Shown here: positions 43,467-53,217 of the stretch, one piece after another
Position numbering within the stretch: position 1 is the first letter of the stretch
How the letters are laid out: every line of letters begins with the position of its first letter
Assembly (NCBI GenBank): GCA_027488845.1
Contig: JAIYBC010000057.1
Span: 62,001-126,000 of the forward strand
Direction of reading: 5' to 3'
Length of the DNA: 64,000 nucleotides
Source: Verrucomicrobiales bacterium
Lineage (GTDB): Bacteria; Verrucomicrobiota; Verrucomicrobiia; Limisphaerales; UBA9464
Notes under the pieces: generated by a model
Database searches by the model: none
The model's input: the letters and a program-made list of their open reading frames with translations, nothing else
What the model was told of the DNA's origin: nothing
Program-made: the position numbers and the translations under genes

Positions 43467-44024
43467 TCACTTCGCGCCCGCGGGCTTGGCCGGTGCCGAC
43501 GCCGGCCTCACGGGTGGGGCAGGGATGGCCTCCTCGGCGGTTCCCTTCGCCTTCCCCTTGGCGGCCTCCGCAACGGGCGGTGCCGTGTTCTCGGTGAGCC
43601 ACTTCTTCGCGTCGGAGTTGTCTCCCTTCGCGGCCAGTTCCATCAGCCTGCGGGCTTCCTTGGGATCGGGCGGCACGCCACGGCCTTCCTCGTGACGTTT
43701 CCCGAGCTCGTAGGCCGCGCTCGGGGAACCGTCGGCGACCCGCTGCTTCAGGAAGTCGACCACCCGCTTCTCCGTCTCCGCGGCTTCCTGTTCGCGCTTC
43801 TTCTTTTCGGCGGCGGCGGCGGCCGGACTCGGCGGCGGAGCGGGAACGGCACCCGGGGCCGCGGAGCCTCCGGAGCCCGACCGGTTGGGAGCCGTCTGCG
43901 GTGCGTAGGGATTGCCGCCGGTCGCCCGGTCGAGCGAGCGCTTGATGCGCCCGATGGACTGGGCCTCGGTGGAGGCGGTGAAGAGGCCCAGGCAGGCCAT
44001 CAGCAGAAGGGGCTTCCGGTTCAT
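43467..44024 (-). CDS. Exported protein with Sel1-like repeat
   Basis: 185 residues from the ATG at 44024 (MNRKPLLLMACLGLFTASTE), a signal peptide. After a Pro/Ala-rich linker and a Lys/Glu coiled stretch, residues 105-150 form one or two Sel1-type helical repeats (SAAYELGKRHEEGRGVPPD, then ARRLMELAAKGDNSDAKKWL). The tail is a low-complexity Ala/Pro/Lys sequence. Sel1 repeats mediate protein contacts at the cell surface. The function is unknown. Confidence 0.75.
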   Translation of the reverse strand: MNRKPLLLMACLGLFTASTEAQSIGRIKRSLDRATGGNPYAPQTAPNRSGSGGSAAPGAVPAPPPSPAAAAAEKKKREQEAAETEKRVVDFLKQRVADGSPSAAYELGKRHEEGRGVPPDPKEARRLMELAAKGDNSDAKKWLTENTAPPVAEAAKGKAKGTAEEAIPAPPVRPASAPAKPAGAK

Positions 44025-44253
44025 GGGATGACGTGAAGCTAGCCCCTTCGTCGTCGGTTGGAAGCCGTCGTTTCCCCAATCGTCCGGCGAAGGGGGAAGG
44101 AGCCTCACGCGGAGGCGCCAAGCCGCCAAGGGAAGGGATGGAAACCTTGGGTTCCGCAAATGCCAGGTCGCTTGGGGACCGGCTGCGGATCCGGCTTCCC
44201 GTTGGCGTTGTGGCGATCTTGCGTGGGGTGTACCCCCGATCCCGTGGGATGGA
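44025..44253. other. Intergenic region with an octamer array and an inverted repeat
   Basis: 229 bp between two minus-strand genes. It has CCCCTTCG/CGAAGGGG arms at 44043-44050 and 44088-44095, and three 8-base units (CGCGGAGG, CGCCAAGC, CGCCAAGG) from 44108 to 44131. No RNA gene was recognised. Confidence 0.45.
44108..44131. repeat. Degenerate octamer tandem array (3 units)
   Basis: Three contiguous 8-base units share CGC-nn-AG-n at exact 8-base spacing: CGCGGAGG, CGCCAAGC and CGCCAAGG. It is similar in style to the other short-period arrays at 51 and 55 kb. Confidence 0.5.
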
Positions 44254-45702
44254 TCAGAGGATGTTCGCGGCGAGTTCCGCGAGGTCGCTGCGTTCGCCTC
44301 TCTGGAGCTCGACGTGCGCGGCGAGGGCCTGCTCCCGGAAGCGGCTGATGATGTAGTTGAAGCCGTTGGAGGCCACGTCGACGTAGGGGTTGTCGATCTG
44401 GTACGGATCGCCGGTGAGCACGAGTTTCGTGCCGTGGCCGACACGGGTGAGGATCGTCTTGGCCTCGAGCGGGGTCAGGTTCTGGGCTTCGTCCACGATC
44501 ATGAACTGGTGGGCGATGCTGCGGCCCCGGATGTAGCTCAGCGCTTCCACCACGATCGTGCCGCTGCGCAGCATGTCGCCGGTCCTCCGATGGTCGTGAC
44601 CCATGTTCAGGTCGCCGAGCATCTCCAGCGCGTCGTGGATGGGTTGCATCCACGGGGAGAGCTTCTCGTCGAGGGATCCCGGCAGGAAGCCGAGTTCCTT
44701 GCCCATGGAGATGGTCGGACGTGCGACCACCAGGCGCCGGAATTCCCGGTCGTTGACCGTGCGCTTCAGGCCGGCCGCCAAGGCGAGGAGGGTCTTTCCG
44801 GTGCCCGCCTTGCCCATCAGCGTCACCAGCTTCACGCGCTCGTCGAGCAGGGCGTCCAGGGCGAAGTGCTGTTCGCGGTTCTTCGGCTTGATTCCCCAGA
44901 CGTTCTGGCAGTCCTGCAGCGGGATCAGCTTCCGTCCGGTGGCGTCGACCTTGCACAGCACCGTACGCTTCAGGTTCCCCTCCTCGGCCACGGTGCAGTA
45001 CTCGTTCGGATGCCGTACCGGTCCCGGGGGAAGGGCGACCTCGCCGTTGAATTTCAATTCGGAGATCTTCGCCGTCGGCAGGACCACCTCGAACATCCCG
45101 GTGTAGAGGTCCTTGAGATTGACCTGGTCGGTTTCGTAGTCCTCGGCGTCGAGTCCTTGGACGTCCGCCTTGAGCCGTAGGTTGATGTCCTTGGTGACCA
45201 GGATGGTGGGGTGCCGCCGATCGGCCGCCCGGATGGCCAAGGCCTGGGCGAGGATCCGGTTGTCCATGGAACCGGCCGCCGCGGCGAGGATGCCGGCCTT
45301 GGAACCGGACTGGAAAAGGATCTGGAGACGGCCGCCGTTCGCGAGCGGAACCCCCTTGCTGAGGTTGCCCTCCTTGCGGAGCGCGTCGAGCCGGCGGGAA
45401 ACCGTCCGCGCGTTCTGCCCGCGCTCGCTGGTCTCCCGCTTGAACTTGTCGATCTCCTCGATGACCTCGATGGGGATCAGGACCGTGTTGTCCTGGAAGT
45501 TGAGCAGCGCGTTCGGGTCGTGGAGGAGGACGTTGGTGTCCAGGACGTAGTTCTTGACCCGCGTCGCGGTCGGATTGCCGGAGGGACTTCCATCGCCTTC
45601 CGGAGGCGGTGCTTCAGGCCGGGTTTTGCGTGGCGTTTTCGCGGCCTTCTTGAGGCCCGCAGCGGAGGAATCCAACGCGGTGGCAAGCACGTCGCGAGTC
45701 AT
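44254..45702 (-). CDS. PIN domain plus PhoH-like ATPase
   Basis: 482 residues from the ATG at 45702. The N-terminus has a PIN nuclease domain: KNYVLDTNVLLHDPNALL (first Asp), VIEEIDKFK (Glu), and LVTKDINLRLKA (Asp). From residue about 250 a PhoH ATPase follows with Walker A TLMGKAGTGKTLLALAAG and Walker B FMIVDEAQNLTPLEAKTIL. PhoH2/YlaK-type proteins combine RNase and helicase functions and are linked to RNA turnover. It is the last gene before ChrA and the two are 156 bp apart. Confidence 0.92.
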   Translation of the reverse strand: MTRDVLATALDSSAAGLKKAAKTPRKTRPEAPPPEGDGSPSGNPTATRVKNYVLDTNVLLHDPNALLNFQDNTVLIPIEVIEEIDKFKRETSERGQNARTVSRRLDALRKEGNLSKGVPLANGGRLQILFQSGSKAGILAAAAGSMDNRILAQALAIRAADRRHPTILVTKDINLRLKADVQGLDAEDYETDQVNLKDLYTGMFEVVLPTAKISELKFNGEVALPPGPVRHPNEYCTVAEEGNLKRTVLCKVDATGRKLIPLQDCQNVWGIKPKNREQHFALDALLDERVKLVTLMGKAGTGKTLLALAAGLKRTVNDREFRRLVVARPTISMGKELGFLPGSLDEKLSPWMQPIHDALEMLGDLNMGHDHRRTGDMLRSGTIVVEALSYIRGRSIAHQFMIVDEAQNLTPLEAKTILTRVGHGTKLVLTGDPYQIDNPYVDVASNGFNYIISRFREQALAAHVELQRGERSDLAELAANIL

Positions 45703-45858
45703 GCTTCGGGTTGGTATCCGGCACAAGTCCAATTTGTGAACAACCTGGTGATAATTCCATGGCCTGCGTCGACGGGGCGCTGTGGTGCCGAGGCCCCATC
45801 GCCGGACGCGTCGTTGCAAGGTGCGGCGCCGGTTGGGTTTCCATGGCGGCGAAGCCGC

Positions 45859-47091
45859 TCAGCGCACGGCGGTGCCCACCGCGCCGCAGGCGAGCAGGAT
45901 CAGCCAGGACGGAATGCGCCCATGGAGATGGAGCGCCGTCGCTCCGACGACGATCCACGTCGGCATCGGCAAGATCGTACCCGTCGGTGCGCAAACCCCC
46001 GCCGCGAGTCGGACGGCGAACAGCATGAGCATCGCCAGGACGGCTCCCTGCAGCCCGCGTAGGGCGCCGTTGAGCCTGGGATCGGTGAGCAGGGTTCCGA
46101 ACCGGGGTCCCAGGGTGAAGATCCACAGGAAGCTCGGGGCGAAGGTCGACCAGAGCGCGGTTGCGCCGCCCAGCAGCGCGGCGGCGGGGCGTGACAGTTC
46201 ACCGGGATGGTTCCATCCGGCCTGCGTCCCGATGAACTGCAGGACCAGGACCAATGGTCCCGGCGTGGTCTCGCCGAGGGCCAACGCGTCGAGCAACTCC
46301 TGTTGTCCGATCCAACCCGCGGACTCCACGGCGTGGTTCCCCACGAACGGGAGGACGGCATAGGCGCCGCCGAAGGTCAGCATCGCGGCCTTCGAGAAGA
46401 AAACGCCCATCCGCCACGGCAGCGACGTCTCGCCGAACAAGGCCAGGAGCAGCAGGAGGGGCAGCCACCACACCGCCATCCATGTCAGCAAGGGCGCAGC
46501 CCACGGGCTCGGGGCGGGGACTGTTGCTTCGGGTTTGGGTTGATCCTCGAAGCTCGTCCGCGCCGGACGCCCGCCGGCTCCAAACAGCCCAGCCGCGGCA
46601 AGCACGACCGGAAACGTCCACGGTCCATCGAAGAATGCCAGTGGGAGCAGCCACAGTGCGGCGAGCCATCGCGACCTCCGGTTGGCCCGCGAAAGCATCC
46701 GGATCAGGCCGACGGCGACGACGGCGACGACCGCAGGCTGCAGGCCGGCGAGGAACGAGCTCACCGCGGCGGTTTCGCGACCCAGGAGGTAGGCGGCCGA
46801 CAGCAGGCCCAGGAGCAGCGAACCGGGCAGCACGAACAGGATGCCGGCCGTCAACCCGCCTCGGATTCCATGAAGACGCCAACCGATGAAGGTCGCCAGC
46901 TGTTGGGCCTCGGGACCGGGAAGCAGCGTGCAGAAGGCGAGCGCCCCGTCGAAGTCGGTCGCCGTCACCCATTGCCGCCGTGTCACGAGGTCGTCCCGCG
47001 TCCGCGGGATCTGCGCCGCGGGGCCGCCGATCCCGGTCGATCCGAGCAGCAGCCAGTAGCGCAGGGCTTCCCGGAACGACGGCCCCTTCAC
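45859..47091 (-). CDS. chrA: Chromate transporter ChrA
   Basis: 410 residues, long-chain form with two homologous halves. The first half begins FREALRYWLLLGSTGIGGPA and carries FCTLLPGPEAQQLATFIGW; the second half has ETTPGPLVLVLQFIGTQAGW and SFLWIFTLGPRFG-like. ChrA proteins export chromate or sulfate-like anions. Its ATG overlaps the stop of larE (ATGA), which makes the pair translationally linked. The true substrate in this organism is not known. Confidence 0.9.
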   Translation of the reverse strand: MKGPSFREALRYWLLLGSTGIGGPAAQIPRTRDDLVTRRQWVTATDFDGALAFCTLLPGPEAQQLATFIGWRLHGIRGGLTAGILFVLPGSLLLGLLSAAYLLGRETAAVSSFLAGLQPAVVAVVAVGLIRMLSRANRRSRWLAALWLLPLAFFDGPWTFPVVLAAAGLFGAGGRPARTSFEDQPKPEATVPAPSPWAAPLLTWMAVWWLPLLLLLALFGETSLPWRMGVFFSKAAMLTFGGAYAVLPFVGNHAVESAGWIGQQELLDALALGETTPGPLVLVLQFIGTQAGWNHPGELSRPAAALLGGATALWSTFAPSFLWIFTLGPRFGTLLTDPRLNGALRGLQGAVLAMLMLFAVRLAAGVCAPTGTILPMPTWIVVGATALHLHGRIPSWLILLACGAVGTAVR

Positions 47092-47960
47092 CGGGCCGCC
47101 GCGGCCGGTGCCGGCGCCTGGAACCGGATCGGCGCCGCGGCGCCTGTGCCGTTGTTGGATCCGCGACGGTAGCCGGCGAGGTCGAGTGTCACCTGGCCGT
47201 ATCCGGCGGCGCGCATCCCGGTGTCGATGCGTTCGCGGACCCCGGCTTCCAGCAGGCGGGGGAATTCCGAGGTGCCGACCTCGATGCGGGCGAGGTGGCC
47301 GCCGAGCGTGCCGCCCAGTTGATGATGCCGGACCCGGACGTCATGGAATCCGAGGTCGCGCAGCAGGTACTCCGCCTCCTCGACCATCCGGAGCTTCTCG
47401 GGCGTCACCGGTTCGCCGGTCGGGATGCGCGAGCTGAGGCAGGCGAGCTGGGGCTTGTCCGCCGTCGGGAGGCCGAGCCGGGCGCTGAGGGTTCGGATCT
47501 CTGCCTTGGTCAGTCCGGCCTCCTTGAGCGGTGCACGCACCTGGAACTCGCCGGCGGCCCGGGCTCCGGGCCGGTGGTCGCCGACGTCGCTCGCGTTCTC
47601 ACCGTAGGCGATCACGTCGAATCCCAGCGCACGGGCCAGCGGCTCGAGCTCGGTGAAGAGCGCGTGCTTGCAGAAGTAGCAGCGGTCGGTGGGGTTCGCG
47701 AGGTAGCGGTCGTCCTGGAACTCCGCGGTCCCGACCACCCGCAGCGGGATGCCATGGCTTCCGGCGATCTCCACCGCCTCCTTCAGTTCCCGCCGCGGAA
47801 GGCTCGGGGAATCGGCGATGGCGGCCACCATCCGGTCGCCGAGCACCTCGTGCGCGACCGCGGTGAGGAACACCGAGTCGACGCCGCCGGAATAGGCGAC
47901 GACACAGCTCCCGTATCCGCGGAGGAGCGTCCTGAGGTGTTCGTAGCGGGACTCGATCAT
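47088..47960 (-). CDS. larE: LarE-like ATP-dependent sacrificial sulfur transferase
   Basis: 290 residues from the ATG at 47960 (MIESRYEHLRTLLRGYGSCV). The PP-loop VAYSGGVDSVFLTAVAHEV binds ATP. NPTDRCYFCKHALFTEL and the later QLACLSSRIPTGEPVT carry the Cys residues of LarE; the cysteine of the latter motif is the one that is sacrificed in the Lactobacillus enzyme, giving the nickel-pincer cofactor of lactate racemase. LarA, LarB and LarC are not in the window. It is upstream of and overlaps chrA. The pairing with a transporter is unusual. Confidence 0.85.
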   Translation of the reverse strand: MIESRYEHLRTLLRGYGSCVVAYSGGVDSVFLTAVAHEVLGDRMVAAIADSPSLPRRELKEAVEIAGSHGIPLRVVGTAEFQDDRYLANPTDRCYFCKHALFTELEPLARALGFDVIAYGENASDVGDHRPGARAAGEFQVRAPLKEAGLTKAEIRTLSARLGLPTADKPQLACLSSRIPTGEPVTPEKLRMVEEAEYLLRDLGFHDVRVRHHQLGGTLGGHLARIEVGTSEFPRLLEAGVRERIDTGMRAAGYGQVTLDLAGYRRGSNNGTGAAAPIRFQAPAPAAAAR

Positions 47961-48000
47961 GGTCGACGATGGCCGAAGCGCACCGCGGGACAAATCCGGT

Positions 48001-48861
48001 TCACGCGGCGAACAGCGTTCCGGCCGCATCGCCGAGGCCGAGGTTGCGTCCTCCGGCCTGCACCTCGTGGATCCCGCCATCCTTCCAGGCGCGAATGCGA
48101 TACAGCGTGGCGAACCCATACCGCGGCGCGGCGCCACCCTGGCCACCGACCAGCTCGCTGCCGCGTCGGACGTTGTCCTGCATCCAGGCCGGGAGCAGCA
48201 GGTGGAAGGGATTGCGGCTGACCTCGCCGGCGTGGAAGGAAACCCCGGTGACCAGCTGGGTCACGTGGTCTTCACCGAGCTCGACCATCAGGTTCGGCCG
48301 TGTCATCTGGCCCCAGTATTCGGTGTCCACCAGCGTCGTCCGGAACTCCGGGCCCAGCGTGGCCAGGGCGTCCAGCACCAGGAAGTGGGTGCCGATGTGG
48401 GTGCCGTTCCAGTCGTGCTCGTGCGGGACGAAGATGGCGGCGGGCTTCTCCGCGGCGAGGATCCCGGCGATGCGCTCGACCATCGGGGCCCAGACGGACG
48501 GCTCCTCCGCACGGCATTTCGGGGTGACCTTCTCCAGCCCGTTCGGCGCGGTCTGGACGATGTCGAAACCGATGTAGCCGCAGGCCTGCTTCAGTTCCTC
48601 GAGGCGGGCGGCCTGCCGGGCGCGGTTGCTGCCCTGGGTGACCGCGACGTTGACGACGTTCCATCCCGATTCGATGCGGAGCCGCAGCGCGAGTCCTCCG
48701 ACGATGCACTCGTCGTCGGGATGCGGCGAGAAGATGAGGGCCTTGGGGGCGTCCGCGGCGGGCGTCGGGCGCGGCACCGGGGGCACCCCGCCGAACGGGA
48801 GGGAACGGCCTTCGCGGAAGGATCGGGCGTAGTCGTGGACGAGCGTGGCGTAGGGATTCAT
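48001..48861 (-). CDS. PIG-L family deacetylase
   Basis: 286 residues from the ATG at 48861 ([20 protein letters not shown]). The zinc-binding motif [16 protein letters not shown] (His-x-Asp-Asp) and the later [14 protein letters not shown] (His-x-x-His) identify the LmbE/PIG-L family, which deacetylates N-acetylglucosamine derivatives. BshB-type enzymes for bacillithiol have similar motifs, but the insertions differ. It lies 40 bp upstream of larE on the same strand, so the order PIG-L, larE, chrA may form an operon. Confidence 0.88.
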   Translation of the reverse strand: MNPYATLVHDYARSFREGRSLPFGGVPPVPRPTPAADAPKALIFSPHPDDECIVGGLALRLRIESGWNVVNVAVTQGSNRARQAARLEELKQACGYIGFDIVQTAPNGLEKVTPKCRAEEPSVWAPMVERIAGILAAEKPAAIFVPHEHDWNGTHIGTHFLVLDALATLGPEFRTTLVDTEYWGQMTRPNLMVELGEDHVTQLVTGVSFHAGEVSRNPFHLLLPAWMQDNVRRGSELVGGQGGAAPRYGFATLYRIRAWKDGGIHEVQAGGRNLGLGDAAGTLFAA

Positions 48862-49016
48862 GGACGGTTCGGCGCGGGACGCGTCTTGGCGACGACGAGA
48901 AAAGTCGGACCGCCGGCCTCCGGGCGAGCGAAATTCTTCCGGTGCCGGCCAAACCGGGATCGACAATCCGACGGGACCCGGTTCCATCCGGGTGGCTCCC
49001 ATCCCTCGCCGCGACC

Positions 49017-49805
<789 letters not shown>

Positions 49806-49856
49806 GGCTCCTCCCGGACCGGGTCCGGCTTTGACCGTCCGGGCTTCCCCGGTGGA

Positions 49857-50534
49857 GTGTCGTCGTCGATGCCGCGCCGCCCGAACATCGACCGCTTCCT
49901 CCACGAACGCGAGAGCCTCGCCTTCGTCACCGGTCCGCTGGCGGGCGTGGACGAGGCGGGCCGCGGACCGTTGGCGGGCCCTGTGGTGGCCGCGGCGGTG
50001 GTGTTGCCGGTGGAGTGGATCCGGGATGGCATTCCGGCCGAGTTCCAGGACCTCAACGACTCGAAACAGCTCGGCGCCGCGGAACGCGAACGCTACTTCG
50101 GTTTGCTGACGGTCCACCCCGGGATCCGCTTCGCGGTGTCCGCGTCGGACCCCGCGGAGATCGACCGGATCAACATCCTGCAGGCCACCCACCGCGCGAT
50201 GAACGGCGCCCTGCGGGCGTTGGGGGAACCTGCCGTCGCCCATGCACTGGTCGATGGCCGTCCCGTGAAGACCTTGTGCGTGCCGCAGACGGCGCTCGTG
50301 AAGGGCGACGCCCGGAGCTATTCGATCGCCGCGGCGAGCGTGTTGGCGAAGGTCACCCGCGACCGTGTGATGGTCGAAGCCCACCGCCGTTGGCCCGGCT
50401 ATGGGTTCGACGTGCACAAGGGCTACCCCACGCCGGACCACCTCGCCGCCTTGGAACGCCTCGGACCCTGTCCGATCCACCGGCTCAGCTTCGCCCCTCT
50501 GCGACGTCCGGAGCCGGACCTGTTCGGAGGCTGA
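49857..50534 (+). CDS. rnhB: Ribonuclease HII
   Basis: 225 residues from the GTG at 49857, or 221 from the ATG at 49869. The acidic active site is clear: GVDEAGRGPLAGPVVAAAVV (Asp-Glu), then LNDSKQLGAAERERYF, and ALVDGRPVK (Asp), with SIAAASVLAKVTRDRVM and HKGYPTPDH. It removes RNA primers and ribonucleotides from DNA. It is followed by yraN after 86 bases, and rnhB-yraN adjacency is common in bacteria. Confidence 0.95.
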   Translation: MSSSMPRRPNIDRFLHERESLAFVTGPLAGVDEAGRGPLAGPVVAAAVVLPVEWIRDGIPAEFQDLNDSKQLGAAERERYFGLLTVHPGIRFAVSASDPAEIDRINILQATHRAMNGALRALGEPAVAHALVDGRPVKTLCVPQTALVKGDARSYSIAAASVLAKVTRDRVMVEAHRRWPGYGFDVHKGYPTPDHLAALERLGPCPIHRLSFAPLRRPEPDLFGG

Positions 50535-50620
50535 ACGGGTCCGGTTCGGAGGCCGCGGACCGTTGACGGGTGCGTCGGAAGCCCGTCCGATGCGTGCCGG
50601 CTTCCTGGTGGGATCGGGTC

Positions 50621-51049
50621 ATGGACTGGGTGCGATGGTGGCGTCGGGTTTCCGCGGGGCGGCCGGGTCCGGAACATCTCCGTCGCGGAGCGTTCGGCGA
50701 GGCGGCCGCACGACGGCACCTGGAGAATCGGGGCCTGCGTTTCCTGGCGGCGAACTACCGGTCGGGAGTCGGCGAGATCGACCTGATCATGCGGGACGGT
50801 CCCACCTTGGTCTTCGTGGAGGTGAAGGCGCGATCCTCCGAGGCCTGGGGAAGACCCGCCGACGCCGTCGACCGTCCCAAGCGCCTCCGCCTGTCGGACA
50901 CCGCGCTGGCCTACCTGGAGGAACTCGGCCATCCGCGGGTCCCGTTCCGGTTCGACATCGTGGAAGTGCTCGACCTCGGAGGGGAAGAGCCCGAGGTGCG
51001 CCACCTGGAGAACGCCTTCCCGTTGGAACCGCCCAGGATGTATGCGTGA
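50621..51049 (+). CDS. yraN: UPF0102 (YraN) family protein
   Basis: 142 residues from the ATG at 50621. The endonuclease-like motifs are GEAAARRHLENRGLRFLAAN, GEIDLIMRDGPTLVFVEVKAR (catalytic Asp and Glu-x-Lys), and RFDIVEV. The family is nuclease-like in fold but poorly characterised. It follows rnhB, as in many genomes. Its stop is directly at the start of the heptamer repeats. Confidence 0.92.
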   Translation: MDWVRWWRRVSAGRPGPEHLRRGAFGEAAARRHLENRGLRFLAANYRSGVGEIDLIMRDGPTLVFVEVKARSSEAWGRPADAVDRPKRLRLSDTALAYLEELGHPRVPFRFDIVEVLDLGGEEPEVRHLENAFPLEPPRMYA

Positions 51050-51057
51050 GAGGCAGG

Positions 51058-51096
51058 GAGCGCCGAGCAGGGAGCTCAGAGCGGGGAGCACTGAGC
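51058..51096. repeat. Degenerate heptamer array GAGCnnn (6 units)
   Basis: GAGC recurs at 51058, 51065, 51072, 51079, 51086 and 51093, that is exactly every 7 bases, while the three intervening bases vary (GCC, AGG, TCA, GGG, ACT). It begins right after the yraN stop. Confidence 0.85.
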
Positions 51097-51121
51097 TGAA
51101 AGAAGGTTCCGGCGGCGCCAG

Positions 51122-51149
51122 GAATCGAGAATCCCGAATCGGGAATTCC
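51122..51149. repeat. Degenerate heptamer array GAATnnn (4 units)
   Basis: GAAT recurs at 51122, 51129, 51136 and 51143 with spacers CGA, CCC and CGG. The same period of 7 as the GAGC array 33 bases upstream suggests a common origin. Confidence 0.8.
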
Positions 51150-51155
51150 CGGTCT

Positions 51156-52037
51156 TCAGGCGATGGCGGCGACTTGTCCGCGGAGGGCGGTGAGCAGTTC
51201 CTGCATGATGGCGGTGGGGGTTCCGTGCCAGGCGGCCCCGAGGCGGAGGGGGGCGATCTGTGGTATGGCCACCTTGCGGACCTCCTTCGGGAAGGACTTC
51301 CCCGGGACGTCGAGGGTGAGTCCGATGCCGAAGCCTCGGCGCACGTAGACGTCGATCAGCTCGAGGTCGGTGACCTCGATGTCGGGCGGCCAGTCGAGCC
51401 CGCGTTCGCCGAGCAGTTCCCGCAGACGGCGTGGGGCGAGTTCGCCCGGCGTCAGGGTGATCAGGGGTTCGGTCGGATTGCCGCCGGCCACCGCGGCGAG
51501 GATGTCGTCCGCGGAGCGGTGCTTCGATTTCGCGGGCACCAGGAAGACGACCGGCAGGTCGAGCAGCGGGACCTGGTGGAGTCCGGGTGGGGACTTCTCC
51601 TCGAGCAGGGTGATGGCGAGGTCGAGTTCGTGGCGTTCAAGCCAGCTCCAGACCTGCGGCTGCTGACCCGCGCGGAGGGTCAGCTTGAGCTTGGGGAAGC
51701 GTTTCCGGAGATCCTGGAGCACGGCGGGGAGGTGATCCCGGAGGGCCATGACCGGGGCGGCGAGGCGCAGCGTCTGGGCGACCCCGCCGCGGAGGCGTTC
51801 GCCGACCTGGTCGACCGAGCCGAAGAACGGGCGCACGAACGCATAGAGTTCCTGTCCGTGCGGGGTGAGTTCGAACGGCCGGCGCTGGAACAGCTTCACG
51901 CCGAGTTCCGCCTCGAGCTGGAGGATCTGTCCGCTCATCGCCGGCTGCTGGATCCCGTACGGCATGTTCCGCACGGCCTCCATGATGCCGCCGTGTCGGG
52001 CGACGTAGTAGAAGAGCTCGAGGTGGTGGATGTTCAT
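51156..52037 (-). CDS. LysR-family transcriptional regulator
   Basis: 293 residues from the ATG at 52037 (MNIHHLELFYYVARHGGIME). The helix-turn-helix is in the first 60 residues: ELFYYVARHGGIMEAV, then GIQQPAMSGQILQLEAEL and GVKLFQRRPFELTPHGQEL. The effector domain follows (TLRLAAPVMALRDHLPAVL, VFLVPAKSKHR). It is divergent from the cytochrome-LRR gene across 159 bp, which fits LysR regulators that often control the divergent neighbour. Effector and target are unknown. Confidence 0.92.
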   Translation of the reverse strand: MNIHHLELFYYVARHGGIMEAVRNMPYGIQQPAMSGQILQLEAELGVKLFQRRPFELTPHGQELYAFVRPFFGSVDQVGERLRGGVAQTLRLAAPVMALRDHLPAVLQDLRKRFPKLKLTLRAGQQPQVWSWLERHELDLAITLLEEKSPPGLHQVPLLDLPVVFLVPAKSKHRSADDILAAVAGGNPTEPLITLTPGELAPRRLRELLGERGLDWPPDIEVTDLELIDVYVRRGFGIGLTLDVPGKSFPKEVRKVAIPQIAPLRLGAAWHGTPTAIMQELLTALRGQVAAIA

Positions 52038-52196
52038 GCCCGGAGCGAATCCACGGCACGGGACATTGGCAACGGAGCGTTTGCCGAGCGGCCGGGGGCG
52101 TGGATAGGGTTCGTCCATCCCGAGGGGACTTCCGGACCGAGCCTGGCGCGCGGTGCCGTTGAAGGCGCCCGAGGGCGACACCGTCTTCCCCCGCGC

Positions 52197-53177
52197 ATGA
52201 ACCCGATGAAACCCGCCCTGGCGGTCCTGATCGCCGCCGCCTCCGTCCAAGCCGCCGTCGACTTCCAGAAGGACATCGCCCCGATCCTGGCCGACAACTG
52301 CCTCAAGTGCCACGGCCCGGAGAAGCAGAAGGGCAAGTACCGCATCGACTCCAAGGAAGCCGCGTTCAAGGGCGGCAAGAGCGAGAAGGCGGGAGTCGTC
52401 GCCGGCGACCCCGAAAAGAGCGAGATCCTGCTCCGGGTGAACCTGGGCAAGGACAGCGACGAGCTGATGCCGCCCGAGGGTGGACCGCTTCCGGAGCCGG
52501 CCCGGGCGAAGCTCAAGGAGTGGGTGAAGGACGGCGCCAAGTGGCCCGACGGATTCGTCCTCGCCGCGGCGGTGGCCGTTCCGACTCCGGTGGCGCCCTC
52601 GGCCTCCGCCCGCCCCGCGCGCCCGATTCCGCCGTTGCCGGAACTGCCGAAGGACTTCAAGCCGGCCGCCGCCGAGGCCGCCGCGATCGCCGCCCTGAAC
52701 AAGGCCGGCGTGGACCCCAGGCCGCTGGCCCAGGACTCCCCTTGGAAGGAGGCCAACTTCCGCCTCAAGGGCGCCGAGATCACCGACGCCTCGCTGGCGC
52801 CCTTGTCCGGCCTCGGCAGCCTCGTCGAGCTCCGCCTCGGCAACACCAAGATCACCGACGCCGGCCTCAAGTCGCTCTCCGGCCTGAAGCACCTGCAGGT
52901 CCTCGGCCTCGAACTCACCGGCGTCACCGACGCCGGCCTCGATGCCGTCGCATCGCTTCCGAACCTGGTCTACCTGAACCTCTACGGCACCAAGGTCACA
53001 GACGCCGGCATCGCCAAGCTGGCCGGGCTGAAGCACCTCCGGAACCTCTATGTCTGGCAGACCCAGGTGACACCCGAGGGCGTCAAGAAGCTCGAGGCCG
53101 CACTGCCCGGCCTGGACATCAACACCGGATGGGTCGCACCGGCCCCGGCGGAGAAGAAGGAAGAGCCGAAGAAGTGA
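52197..53177 (+). CDS. Cytochrome c (planctomycete type) and leucine-rich repeat protein
   Basis: 326 residues from the ATG at 52197, with a signal peptide (MKPALAVLIAAASVQAA). Residues about 20-120 are a planctomycete-type cytochrome domain with the heme motif CLKCH and the later SDELMPPEGGPLPEPARAKL (axial Met). A Pro-rich linker follows, then leucine-rich repeats from about 200: SLVELRLGNTKITDAGLKSL, HLQVLGLELTGVTDAGLDAV and NLVYLNLYGTKVTDAGIAKL, with a 23-24-residue period. The tail is Lys/Glu-rich. It is likely periplasmic; heme and LRR suggest a redox sensor or surface binding role. Confidence 0.9.
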   Translation: MNPMKPALAVLIAAASVQAAVDFQKDIAPILADNCLKCHGPEKQKGKYRIDSKEAAFKGGKSEKAGVVAGDPEKSEILLRVNLGKDSDELMPPEGGPLPEPARAKLKEWVKDGAKWPDGFVLAAAVAVPTPVAPSASARPARPIPPLPELPKDFKPAAAEAAAIAALNKAGVDPRPLAQDSPWKEANFRLKGAEITDASLAPLSGLGSLVELRLGNTKITDAGLKSLSGLKHLQVLGLELTGVTDAGLDAVASLPNLVYLNLYGTKVTDAGIAKLAGLKHLRNLYVWQTQVTPEGVKKLEAALPGLDINTGWVAPAPAEKKEEPKK

Positions 53178-53217
53178 CGGTCGGCGTCGCCGAGCCCAGC
53201 CGCCTCCCATCGACCGG

